A stretch of 62,185 bases of DNA from Phycisphaerae bacterium (GTDB lineage: Bacteria; Planctomycetota; Phycisphaerae; UBA1845), in contig JAJDDP010000177.1 in the NCBI GenBank assembly GCA_029260235.1, forward strand, positions 1-62,185. Direction: 5' to 3'. Below are positions 53,401-61,061 of this stretch, in pieces. The position numbers and the translations under genes are program-made. Under the pieces are notes generated by a model. It did not search any database. It was not told the DNA's origin and was given only the letters and a program-made list of their open reading frames with translations. How positions within the stretch are numbered: the stretch's first letter is position 1; each line of letters begins with the position of its first letter.

Positions 53401-53810
53401 TGCTTGGGTTTGTTATTCTGATCGGCATCGTGGTCAACAACGGCATCTTGGTGGTTCACCAAGCCTTGAATAATCACCGCGACTACGGGCTAAGCTGGGA
53501 ACGGTCAATCAGCGAATCGGTCCGCACCCGCGTTAGGCCGATTTTCATGACCGCCTTCACCAGCATTGGCGGAATGGCTCCGCTCGTATTCCTTTCCGGG
53601 GCAGGCAGCGAATTGTACAGAGGGCTTGGCTCGGTCGTAGTGGGTGGGCTTCTTGTTTCAACGGTCTTCACCCTGCTGCTGGTGCCGGCTGTGCTGTCGC
53701 TTGTCGTAGACATCCGAAACGCAGTGGCCAACCTCTTCCATTTCTCGGAGACGGAGAAAGTGCCTGGCAAGAACCCAACCCGACCACTATCAGCCACCAC
53801 GAATCGCTGA
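50451..53810 (+). CDS. RND efflux transporter permease (HAE-1 type)
   Basis: The 1119-residue inner-membrane pump drives drugs or other compounds out by proton exchange. It shows the RND duplication: N-terminal helix and porter domain (MNIIRFAINNPVKVSVAVIL, LTPDVDRPFITVETFWEGASPQEIE), membrane block one with the proton-relay residues in GMAFAVGMVVDNAIVVLENIYRH, and a second set ending LVVDIRNAVANLF. It is about 70-80 residues longer than AcrB-type pumps; the surplus seems to lie in the porter loops, near residues 580-640 and 900-910 (PDPHGLREYWEAEIG region and LFGAWQGGTWRRDP). Five bases separate it from the adaptor gene. The substrate cannot be inferred. Confidence 0.93.
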   Translation: MNIIRFAINNPVKVSVAVILAVMFGILSVFHIPIQLTPDVDRPFITVETFWEGASPQEIEREIVKRQEEKLKGVRNLKKMTSQSSQAKAEITLEFVVGTDKNIALQEVSEKLRQVPAYPEDVDEPTIKPTGAEMKATIAWIMFRGKSGEDVTALKDFLEDDIKPILERAEGIASVDVFGGNEREIKVIVDPYRLAARGLSLRDLERALRRHNANISAGTITHGKRDYTFRTVGQYEEIENVGDTVVAYRDGGPIFVRDIAEVQNTFKREFGFVRSVGDTVLALPARKETGANVMLAMESLKKQIAYCNKTILNPQGRGLKLTQVYDETTYIRSAISLVTQNLLLGGVLAVIVLLVFLRSASATAIVGFSIPISVVSTFLAVQALGRSLNVVMLAGMAFAVGMVVDNAIVVLENIYRHRQMGKSKAVAALEGTSEVWGAVLASTLTTMAVFLPVVFIQEEAGQLFRDIAIAIVCAVGLSLLVATTVIPTLSARMLRISSKLRDSDHQSGRIATGVSQMVAAMNRSWLARNTVIASLMAASIGGSIWLMPPTDYLPTGNRNLVFGTVITPPGYSVDTFKAIADAIENGTPEDPHGLREYWEAEIGSPQEAALPPVAMKVGQGKETKHVEVPAPPIQNFFFVSFGGGSFMGATSKYEDRVKPLIEVFNQASGRVAGAIPFFWQSSLFGGVSGGNTIELEIRGDSLKEVVATTGKLMRPVGERFGHARPNPSNFNLGRPEVRIEINREKAADLGLDVRDIGFIVAACVDGAFVGSFYDKGDEIDLKIHVKGTEDADIQEIGDIPIHTAGGRIVTLSSAVSFVSTTAPQQINHIEEMPAVSLEIKPPEGMAVETVMQILEDEIIKPMRADGSIPPTIVTTLAGTADKLVQTREALFGAWQGGTWRRDPVTGAIPLAASLGNLFTSRGFLALLVTYLLMAALFESFVWPFVIIFTVPLATVGGFASLRLVHEWSFSDPVSPIQQLDVLTMLGFVILIGIVVNNGILVVHQALNNHRDYGLSWERSISESVRTRVRPIFMTAFTSIGGMAPLVFLSGAGSELYRGLGSVVVGGLLVSTVFTLLLVPAVLSLVVDIRNAVANLFHFSETEKVPGKNPTRPLSATTNR

Positions 53811-53840
53811 ATTCCAGGCTGTGGAGCTCCGCAATGACGA

Positions 53841-55790
53841 CTACCCTTTGGTTTTGAACTTGTGTTCAGCGGGTTCAAATTGCAATCTAGGCCCCTTAAT
53901 CTGCAACCAATCGCCTAGCCTTTCGATGAGGAACCTTCTGATCTCCTGATCTTCAGTCCACTCGAACAGTGGCGGCTCATCAAAATAGGCCCGCAAGACC
54001 TCGACGAATCCTGCATCGCGAAAAAAGGAATCTGCTTCGATAGAGGCTGACTGGTTGAGCACGGCTTGAGCAGGCGAAATGTCGCCGCTTTCCAGCAGGG
54101 CTAAGAACAGTCCGGTGCGGGAGACATTCCCGTTCACTAAATAGACGTCCAACTCCGCGCGGGCATCAGGGTCACCGCAGATCATCCTTGCAGCAAGGTA
54201 GTTGGCCCGAACCTGCCATGTAGGCTCGAAGTCAGGCTCGGCCGGTTGCATGCGTCGGGCTAACTCCTCCGCCAACGGGCGGCCCTCCAGCCAACGGCGT
54301 TCACCAGCCAGCGCCAAAGCGAGGGCTGAGCCGCCGTTGGCTGGGGTGTCGTTTTCGACCAGAATCTCCATCAGTTGATTGAAAAGTGGCGGCTGGAACC
54401 TGGCTACCCGTAGCGCAGTTAGTTCTCGCACCTCATCGGACATCGCCCCACACAAGTCGAGCAGCGCCTCCGTGCCCGCGGCTGCGTTCAATCGATGAGC
54501 GGCACAGGCAGCCCTGTATTGCAGCATGGGCTGATCCTGAAACTCAGTCACCACGTCGAGGATGACTTGCATGTAAGGTTGATCGTTCAGGTCAGCCAGC
54601 GCCTCGATGGAGGCTGCCGCAGCGGCCAAGTCTCCCGATTGTATCGCCTGGGCTAGAGCACCCCGAACTTCCTTGATAGCGGTCGCCCGCCCCGCCTCAT
54701 CCCAGCGGCATCGCCCCAGGGCATACATGGCAGCCAGGTTGACATCGACGGATTCATCGCGGAGCAAGCTGGCGATTGCGTTCACATCGGCTCGCTCGGT
54801 GAAGCGTCGTCCCAAGGCCAGGGCGGCCCGGGCGCGGATGATGACCTCTGGATCCTTCAGCAAGCCAGCCAAGGTAAGGACTACGCCCTCGTTTTCATCG
54901 GGTACGAAACCAAGGGTCCAAACTGCCATTCGGCGTATCGCGGGTTCTGAATTCTCCATCGCCCCCAGTGCCAATTCCCGACCCTCTGGCGTGCTGCGAA
55001 TCGCCCACATCGCCGCCTCAGCCATGACCACATTTTGACCAACGCGGCCCAGCGATAAATGGTCAGCGAGGGCAACAGGATCTAGAACACCCAGCGCCCA
55101 GATAGACGCAAGACATACCTCATCATCCAAGTCGTCGAGCGCGGGGACGAGAACACTGGGTATCGACGTGCTTGCATCCAGGCAGATTGAGGCTGTCCAC
55201 ACCGCTTGGCGCCGCACGGCCACAACCGGATCAGCCCGAACACTCAGGAGCGCGTTCTGAACGTCTGGTTGGGCAACAGGGCCGATGCGGGCCAGCGATT
55301 TGAGGGCGATGATGCGGGTCTGCGGATCATCCATCTGCAAGCGCAGGAGTTCCCGATGAATTCGCGATGCCGAGCCGATGCGTCCGGGCGTCCATCGGCC
55401 TGCGTGCTCAAGTGCTCCAGCCAGGAATGAAAACTCTTCACTTCCAGCCTCTTGCAGCAGCGCGATGCAGCGTGCCTCGACGGCTTCAACGTGTTGGATC
55501 GACCAGATGGCAATGCGACCTGCCGGGCTATCCAAATCAAACGCACTTTCCACCGTCTCATTCAGCAGAGCATCCACCAGGTTCGGTGCGTTCCTGGCGT
55601 TACCCCTAGCAAGGCCGGCCAGTTCATTCAGGGCATCGAGGCGAACTTCGATGTCTGAACTGCTCGTCCGATAGAAGTAGTAGCGGGCCTTGATGGAGGG
55701 GGCCATGAGCGTCCCCACGATGAGGCCCAGAACCGCGACGGCTAGGCCCAGCGACAGCCGACGGAGCAATTTCTCGCCGTGTGGACTCAT
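53841..55790 (-). CDS. HEAT-repeat protein with N-terminal membrane anchor
   Basis: A 649-residue protein. A membrane helix near residues 11-28 (RRLSLGLAVAVLGLIVGTLMA) is followed by a chain of HEAT/PBS-lyase-like helix pairs: LVDALLNETVESAFDLDS, SRIHRELLRLQMDDPQTRIIALKSLARIG, VALADHLSLGRVGQNVVMAEAAMWAI, MENSEPAIRRMAVWTLGFV and more, ending near residue 520. Such repeats bind other proteins; no catalytic domain is seen. The ATG at 55790 is chosen because a longer extension (to 55925) overlaps the divergent glycosyltransferase gene and lacks protein-like character. It converges with the RND pump gene (30 bases between stops). Confidence 0.82.
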   Translation of the reverse strand: MSPHGEKLLRRLSLGLAVAVLGLIVGTLMAPSIKARYYFYRTSSSDIEVRLDALNELAGLARGNARNAPNLVDALLNETVESAFDLDSPAGRIAIWSIQHVEAVEARCIALLQEAGSEEFSFLAGALEHAGRWTPGRIGSASRIHRELLRLQMDDPQTRIIALKSLARIGPVAQPDVQNALLSVRADPVVAVRRQAVWTASICLDASTSIPSVLVPALDDLDDEVCLASIWALGVLDPVALADHLSLGRVGQNVVMAEAAMWAIRSTPEGRELALGAMENSEPAIRRMAVWTLGFVPDENEGVVLTLAGLLKDPEVIIRARAALALGRRFTERADVNAIASLLRDESVDVNLAAMYALGRCRWDEAGRATAIKEVRGALAQAIQSGDLAAAAASIEALADLNDQPYMQVILDVVTEFQDQPMLQYRAACAAHRLNAAAGTEALLDLCGAMSDEVRELTALRVARFQPPLFNQLMEILVENDTPANGGSALALALAGERRWLEGRPLAEELARRMQPAEPDFEPTWQVRANYLAARMICGDPDARAELDVYLVNGNVSRTGLFLALLESGDISPAQAVLNQSASIEADSFFRDAGFVEVLRAYFDEPPLFEWTEDQEIRRFLIERLGDWLQIKGPRLQFEPAEHKFKTKG

Positions 55791-55909
55791 TGGCTGTGAT
55801 GATTGACCAAAAATGTGGATTCCCCGTCGGTGAGGGTTGGGATGATTAGTCCCGGTCCAGAACCCGCGCGTTTCGGCCGATAATAAACGACAACGGTTCC
55901 TTGGGAAAT

Positions 55910-57181
55910 ATGCACATGCTTGCAACGACTGAAATCTCGTTCATCTTGGCTACGCACAATCGGCGGGAAGTCACCCTCGACACCCTGGCTGCGCTGTTCG
56001 GAGCGTCCAAGCCCACCGCAGGCTTCGAGGTGCTGGTCGTCGATAACGCCTCCTCCGACGGAACTGTGGAGGAAATCAAGACTCGATTCCCAGCTGTTGA
56101 GATCCTAGCACGTGCTCAAAACCTGGGCAGCTGCGCGAAAGCTTTGGCCGTGGAGCAAGCCAAAGGCCAATTCATCGTGTTCCTCGACGACGACTCGCAT
56201 CCCCAGCCGGGCAGCGTCGAACGTATGATTCAGCATTTCGAGAACGACTGCACATTGGGGGCAGCCGGTTTTCGGGTCCATCTGCCCGACGGTCGCGAAG
56301 AATGCAGCGCCTTGCCCAACGTGTTTATTGGATGCGGTGTCGGCTTTCGAGCTGATGCTCTGAGAGCGGTGGGCGGGTTGGATGCATCGTTATTTATGCA
56401 GGCTGAGGAATACGACTTGAGTTTTCGCTTGATCAATGCAGGTTGGCAGGTTCAAACCTTTGGCGATCTGCATGTGAATCACCTCAAAACTACCCAGGCG
56501 CGCCGTAGCGGCAGGACGACCTACTACGATATCCGCAATAACCTTCTTGTGGCCGCGAGGTACCTGCCGAAACCATATCTTCACCTCTACCGCGAGGATT
56601 GGCTTCAACGGTACGCTTGGTTGGCGGCTCGAGATGGACGAGGCGGCTCCTTTCTGCGCGGGGTGTTTGTCGGCCTAGCCAAGATTCGAGGCGAGCGGCG
56701 CCGCTACACATCGCACCAATTGTCACCCCAGGCCTTTGAGTCGCTGTTCCGTTGGCAGTTCATTGCAGACCGCATGGCCAACCTGGCCAAGCGAGGCGTT
56801 GGCCGCATTGTCTTGGCTGACCTTGGAAAGAACGTATTGGCTTTTCAGCGCGCCGCAGATCGCCATTCATTGCAGATCCTAGCCATTGGCGATGATCGCT
56901 TCAGTGCCTCGGGGCGACACTACCGAGGCGTTCCGGTGCTGACCTTGGCTGAAGCGCTTGACCTGAAACCTGATGCGGTCGTAGTTGCCAACACGTCGCC
57001 CGTCCACAGTGCCGCGATGCTCTGTCGCTTGACTACCCTGGACGCTCCACATCCAGTCGCCTGGTTTGCAACCGAGCACCATGCGGCCCTCGATGAGGAT
57101 CCAGTGTTCCCATCAAACCATGGGCAGCTCACATTGAGTCAACTGCCTGGCGCGCCCCAGTGCGCTACGGGGCGCGTCTAA
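55910..57181 (+). CDS. Glycosyltransferase family 2 fused to a C-terminal Rossmann-like domain
   Basis: A 423-residue protein. The N-terminal half is a GT2 (GT-A fold) transferase: ISFILATHNRREVTLDTLAALF, VVDNASSDGTVEEIKTRFP, and the DXD-type metal site VFLDDDSHPQPGSVERM, with the ED base-type motif AEEYDLSFRLINAGW. The C-terminal 130 residues (GVGRIVLADLGKNVLAFQRAADRH, LQILAIGDDRFSASGRHYRGVPVLTLAEALDL) resemble a nucleotide-binding Rossmann domain of the kind seen before sugar-nucleotide transferases. Cell-surface polysaccharide or rhamnan-type synthesis is likely. Start ATG at 55910; a TTG nine bases earlier and an ATG two codons later are alternatives. It diverges from the HEAT-repeat gene. 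Confidence 0.85.
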   Translation: MHMLATTEISFILATHNRREVTLDTLAALFGASKPTAGFEVLVVDNASSDGTVEEIKTRFPAVEILARAQNLGSCAKALAVEQAKGQFIVFLDDDSHPQPGSVERMIQHFENDCTLGAAGFRVHLPDGREECSALPNVFIGCGVGFRADALRAVGGLDASLFMQAEEYDLSFRLINAGWQVQTFGDLHVNHLKTTQARRSGRTTYYDIRNNLLVAARYLPKPYLHLYREDWLQRYAWLAARDGRGGSFLRGVFVGLAKIRGERRRYTSHQLSPQAFESLFRWQFIADRMANLAKRGVGRIVLADLGKNVLAFQRAADRHSLQILAIGDDRFSASGRHYRGVPVLTLAEALDLKPDAVVVANTSPVHSAAMLCRLTTLDAPHPVAWFATEHHAALDEDPVFPSNHGQLTLSQLPGAPQCATGRV

Positions 57182-57367
57182 GCGAAACCAATCGCTCGGC
57201 TTTGTGCACCCCTTGGCCATCAAAAGCGAGACAAAGTGGGTCATCGGTGTATCGCATTTGCTACAGAACGGCGCGATGCTGGCCGAATTTGTCCTGCTAG
57301 CGACCTCGCCCTGGCTCCGCTCCACCTTCTCGCAGCTGCACGCTAAAAGGCGACCTTCTGTCAGCCG

Positions 57368-58261
57368 ATGACTTACGTGCAGAACGACCTTGGGCGACAA
57401 GCGTTAGGAGAGGCCGAATTGCCCAATCCAGCCACACATCACAGCAGCGCCGGCGGCGAACAGCAGCGTGGCCGAAGCAATCTCGACAAACTCCTCGACG
57501 CCATTGAGGGGCCTGAACAGGACGCGAACAAGATCTCCGGTCGAGAAAGCGTCAGGCATAAATTCCGCGCCAAGTTGACCATCGACGTCTACCAACCAGG
57601 AGGTAACAAAACGTCCCATCAGGTGGTCGTTCGGAACCTCAGTAGCAACGGGCTTTCCTTTATCCACAGTGGTTTCTTGCATCACGGCACGAAGTGTTGT
57701 TTGCAACTTACCACACTCGATGGCGCCTGGGAGAACATCAGCGCCAATGTCGTGCGCTGCCGTCTGATCAAGGGCAGGGTCCATGAGATAGGTCTCCATT
57801 TCCTAGCCCCAATCAACCTGGAGGATTTCCTGCATCAGAGTCTAGCCGGTCGAATCCTTATCGTCGAGGACGACCCTGGGTATGCAAAACTGATCACGCA
57901 TCAGTTGGCCAAGAGTGGCCGCGAAGTTGTGTTGGCTGACCGAGGATTCAAGGCCCTCAAGCTCGTCAAGGATGGTCATTTCTCAGTCATATTGACTGAC
58001 CATGAAATGCCGGGCATGACTGGCACGACTCTCGTGAAGCAACTTCGAGAGACGGGCATCACAATCCCCATCATCATGATGAGCGCCAACACCTCGGATG
58101 CATTCCGCGACCTAGCCCTCGAAGCAGGGTGCGACAAATTTCTCCCCAAGCCGGTCAGGAAGGAAGAACTGTTAGCCGCGATCGACGAATCCCAGTGCAG
58201 TGCCGAAGTACTGAAAAGTGACTTTGCCGACAACCCCGACATGATCGAGTTCATCGACTAG
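57368..58261 (+). CDS. PilZ-receiver regulator (ending at an amber codon)
   Basis: The 297-residue product has a PilZ domain (residues about 58-150) with the c-di-GMP signature R63-x-x-x-R67 and N-L-S-S-N-G at 90-95, followed by a receiver domain (about 161-280) with phosphoacceptor D211, acidic pocket E167/D168/D169 and K261. It could link c-di-GMP to a phosphorelay. Translation stops at a TAG (58259-58261), but the same frame continues for 88 codons with an HPt-like sequence (see 58262-58525). A neighbouring cheB suggests a chemotaxis or surface-behaviour role. The ATG at 57368 has no strong ribosome binding site. Confidence 0.88.
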   Translation: MTYVQNDLGRQALGEAELPNPATHHSSAGGEQQRGRSNLDKLLDAIEGPEQDANKISGRESVRHKFRAKLTIDVYQPGGNKTSHQVVVRNLSSNGLSFIHSGFLHHGTKCCLQLTTLDGAWENISANVVRCRLIKGRVHEIGLHFLAPINLEDFLHQSLAGRILIVEDDPGYAKLITHQLAKSGREVVLADRGFKALKLVKDGHFSVILTDHEMPGMTGTTLVKQLRETGITIPIIMMSANTSDAFRDLALEAGCDKFLPKPVRKEELLAAIDESQCSAEVLKSDFADNPDMIEFID

Positions 58262-58525
58262 TTTGCCTCGGACTTACCCAGGCGGACCACTCAAATTCAA
58301 GACTGCCTGACCCAACGAAAGACCGATCAGTTGCTTGCGGCGATCGAGCAGCTCGGGGCGATGGCGGGTAGCTGTGGATTCGAGCCCATTTGCGCCGCTG
58401 CCCAAGAACTCCAAGTTTTGATGTCAGCTTCTCAAGAATTGGAATCCCTCCAACAGCAGATCGATGAGCTGGTGAAGCTGTGTGGGCGAGTAAGTTCACC
58501 GCGTGCAGCAACGTGCGAAGAATAG
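58262..58525 (+). pseudogene. HPt-like C-terminal segment cut off by an in-frame amber codon
   Basis: The frame of the PilZ-receiver gene continues after TAG with FASDLPRRTTQIQDCL ... LLAAIEQLGAMAGSCGFEPICAAAQELQ ... LQQQIDELVKLCGRV, ending at a second TAG (58523-58525). This follows the HPt helical-bundle pattern (D-x-x-P-x-R-x-x-x-L, then A-H-x-L-K-G-x-x-x-x-x-G-F), and the upstream MIEFID plus FASDLPRR reads as one typical HPt start. The phosphorylated histidine is replaced by Glu (I-E-Q-L) and the following Lys-Gly by Gly-Ala. It is therefore a degenerate domain, probably no longer translated unless readthrough or restart (TTG at 58331) occurs. Confidence 0.6.
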
Positions 58526-58543
58526 GTCATACCGACCCCGCAA

Positions 58544-58732
58544 TCACTGGATAGCCCCCAGGGCCTTGAAGGCATCGCCGAGCTGGAATTCCACCTTCTG
58601 AGTTCGCCCAGCCACGTTTGCAATGAGCTGAACGTCCGATACTGGAGAACGCACACAATGCCCACCTGGGTGGCCCACAATAATCGAGCCTCCCGATTCT
58701 GCCGATAAATCGTTGTACCTTTGGACCCTCAT
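58544..58732 (-). CDS. Possible small protein, weak support
   Basis: A 62-residue frame (ATG 58732) reading M-R-V-Q-R-Y-N-D-L-S-A-E-S-G-G-S-I-I-V-G and onward, ending ALGAIQ. Composition is protein-like and third-codon-position G/C is near the background, but there is no good ribosome binding site, and I know no family. It converges with the HPt-like segment. Could be a chance frame. Confidence 0.25.
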   Translation of the reverse strand: MRVQRYNDLSAESGGSIIVGHPGGHCVRSPVSDVQLIANVAGRTQKVEFQLGDAFKALGAIQ

Positions 58733-58827
58733 GAACCACACTCTTTAGGGTTCAATCACGGCTCGACCAGCCCACCTGAGTAAGACCCAGGTGCGTATTT
58801 GATGTTCGGCAGACTGGAGAAGCCAAG

Positions 58828-59907
58828 ATGGCTAACACGGTTCGCACACTGATCGTCGATGACAGCAGCATGGCGCGCACGCTTATGCGGAACGCCCTGC
58901 GGAAGCATCCGGATATCGAAGTAATCGATTCAGCGTCCGATGGTGTGGAGGCACTCGAGAAAATCAGGGCACTCAAGCCTGATGTTGTCACCTTAGATAT
59001 CGAAATGCCCCGCCTCAATGGCATTGGTGTACTCGAAAGAGTCGTCGGCAAAGCACCGGTCAGCTTTGTCATGGTTTCTTCACTGACTCAGGCCGGCGCC
59101 CAAGTCACCTTTGAAGCGTTGAACAAGGGTGCATTCGATTATGTAACAAAGCCCGCCTCGGGAAGCTTCAAGGTACTGCCCGGGTTCGAGGAGCGGTTGC
59201 AAAGGCTGGTTGTCGCCGCAGCCAAGTCAAAAGGGCGCCGGGCGGTCGCCCGCCCAATCGACGCGAGCAAGTCAGCCGCCCCTACGTTGCCACCCTGCAA
59301 AGAACGGGGTTGGATCGTAGCGATCGGAATCAGTTGCGGCGGGCCACAAACCTTGATGCGAATGATGCCGCAGTTCCCTTCTGATTTTCCTCCGATCCTC
59401 ATTACCCAACACATGCCAGCCGGGTTCACTGCTTCTTTTGCCAACAGCTTGAACAACATTTGCAGCGTGAACGTCAAGGAAGCCCAACACCTGGATCCGC
59501 TCAAGCGCGGACAAGTCTATATCGCCCCCGGCGGCAAACATATGACTCTGGTCCGAAAAGGAGTGAGCGCAGTTGTCCATGTCAAGGACGGAGAAAAGGT
59601 GTCCCTACACAAACCCTCGGTGGATGTACTATTTGATTCCATAGCAGCCACCATGGGATCGCGGTCGGTCGGTGTTATCATGACCGGCATGGGTAGTGAC
59701 GGCGCCAAGGGGATGGTCAATATGCACAAGTCAGGCGCGTGGACGATTTCTCAAGATGAGGAGACCAGCTTGGTGTACGGTATGCCGCAAGTTGCTTACA
59801 AAACTGGAGAAGTAGACCAGGTGGCCCCGCTGAGCGGGATTCCCATGGCGATCTCCAGGTTGATGCAGCGCGGGCGCCGCACGGCGTTGGTGGCGTCGGC
59901 TTCCTAG
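58828..59907 (+). CDS. cheB: Chemotaxis protein-glutamate methylesterase CheB
   Basis: The 359-residue enzyme demethylates (and deamidates) glutamate residues of chemoreceptors, resetting sensitivity. It has the receiver domain (phosphoacceptor D57, K108) followed by the methylesterase domain with the catalytic triad S169 (IGISCGG), H195 (ITQHMPAGF) and D291 (MTGMGSDGAKGM). Length is typical. The ATG at 58828 follows GGAG. It is an isolated gene here: no cheR, cheA or receptor gene is adjacent, only the PilZ-receiver gene upstream. A short GCCCG-CTA-CGGGC hairpin overlaps its stop. Confidence 0.95.
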   Translation: MANTVRTLIVDDSSMARTLMRNALRKHPDIEVIDSASDGVEALEKIRALKPDVVTLDIEMPRLNGIGVLERVVGKAPVSFVMVSSLTQAGAQVTFEALNKGAFDYVTKPASGSFKVLPGFEERLQRLVVAAAKSKGRRAVARPIDASKSAAPTLPPCKERGWIVAIGISCGGPQTLMRMMPQFPSDFPPILITQHMPAGFTASFANSLNNICSVNVKEAQHLDPLKRGQVYIAPGGKHMTLVRKGVSAVVHVKDGEKVSLHKPSVDVLFDSIAATMGSRSVGVIMTGMGSDGAKGMVNMHKSGAWTISQDEETSLVYGMPQVAYKTGEVDQVAPLSGIPMAISRLMQRGRRTALVASAS

Positions 59908-60144
59908 CCCGCTACGGGCGCCTGATGCATTCTCAATCAGCGTGCCAGCGCCATCCAGCCCTGGAATATCAGGCATAGATATCCTGCGTGAGATCAATTG
60001 TGTCGATCCCCCGCCGTGATCAGGGCACCGCTGGGTATCTCGACCATTTCTAACATCGTAATCTCTGAGCAACCATCGATTCAGGATATACTTGTCCCAA
60101 CACACCGCTGGTGGATGGTACGTCATACTGTTAGGAGCGATGCC

Positions 60145-60324
60145 ATGAACGCTATGCTCAGCTCAATCGTGTGCCTTATCAGCCTGGGATTGGAACAGAC
60201 TGAGCTTCGCATCCTTACCGCAGATGGTAAGGCTGCCGCCAACGCAGAGGTCTTCGCACTCGTCGCCCCAGGCAGCAAGATGCTCAAGGGGGAACTAGCT
60301 ACCCTCCGCCGTATCCCATGCTAA
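60145..60324 (+). CDS. Short exported peptide or truncated secreted protein
   Basis: A 59-residue frame starting MNAMLSSIVCLISLG with a good AGGAG 6-8 bases upstream, so an export signal and true start are plausible. After the signal comes E-L-R-I-L-T-A-D-G-K-A-A-A-N-A-E-V-F-A-L, the beginning of an Ig-like or carboxypeptidase-regulatory domain of the sort that normally runs to 80-100 residues. The frame ends at TAA 60322-60324, overlapping the convergent nitroreductase stop by four bases. It looks like a gene cut short, with the rest lost. Confidence 0.45.
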   Translation: MNAMLSSIVCLISLGLEQTELRILTADGKAAANAEVFALVAPGSKMLKGELATLRRIPC

Positions 60325-61061
60325 AACCCTTGGCATTTCAAAAGGTCATCCACGGGCTGGCGTTTCTTGAACCCGGCTACGCGTTGACCCATGACCCTGC
60401 TCCACCGCGAATCGTCGGCGTGCATGTTCGCACGATCATACCATTCGGATAGCTGCTGGTCGTACCGATCTATCTGCCTAAGCATGTTCTGCTCAGACAT
60501 ATAGCTATTCGTGTGGAGAACCGCATCGAGCGGCAGGCGAGGCTTGGGCGGCAGCGACGACTCCGAAGCGGGGCGGCCTATGCACAGGCCTGCTACGGCG
60601 TAGACGTGCTTGGGCAGCCCAAGAGCATCAGCAACCTCATGCGGGAAGTTCCGCATCGCCCCAATCATGCAAATCCCATAGCCGAGCGATTCTGCGGCAA
60701 TCACGCTATTCTGCATGAGCAGTGCGGTATCGACGGTGGCCACGATCAATGCTTCGGCGTTGGCTTCGATCGGTGGGGCAGCGTGCTGGGCGCAAGCAAG
60801 CCCCAAGCGATGCAGGTCCGCACAAAACGCTAGGAAAACGGCGGATTGGTGGATCTGTTTTTGGTCGCCGCAGAGCTTAGCCATCTGAGTCTTCAAGTCC
60901 GGCTCAGCAATGTGGATCACACTATAGGCGTGCATATTGCTGGACGTCGATGCCCGCATCCCTGCCTCCAGAATCGCGTGCAAGGTTTGAGGACTGATCG
61001 GCTCCTCGGTGAAGCTTCGCACCGATCTGTGGGACAGCAACTGTTCGATGGTCGATTTCAT
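60321..61061 (-). CDS. Nitroreductase-family oxidoreductase (NfsA-like)
   Basis: A 246-residue flavin enzyme with the nitroreductase fold: the FMN-binding start IEQLLSHRSVRSFTEEPIS, ASTSSNMHAYSVIHI, the ALLMQNSVIAAESLGYGICMIGAMRN core, and AGLCIGRPASESSLPPKPRLPLDAVLHTNSY near the C-terminus, which follows the NfsA/FRP subfamily (R-P-R-L-P... element). It reduces nitroaromatics, quinones or flavins with NAD(P)H. The start ATG (61061) overlaps the metG stop by four bases, so the two are translationally coupled. Confidence 0.92.
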   Translation of the reverse strand: MKSTIEQLLSHRSVRSFTEEPISPQTLHAILEAGMRASTSSNMHAYSVIHIAEPDLKTQMAKLCGDQKQIHQSAVFLAFCADLHRLGLACAQHAAPPIEANAEALIVATVDTALLMQNSVIAAESLGYGICMIGAMRNFPHEVADALGLPKHVYAVAGLCIGRPASESSLPPKPRLPLDAVLHTNSYMSEQNMLRQIDRYDQQLSEWYDRANMHADDSRWSRVMGQRVAGFKKRQPVDDLLKCQGF

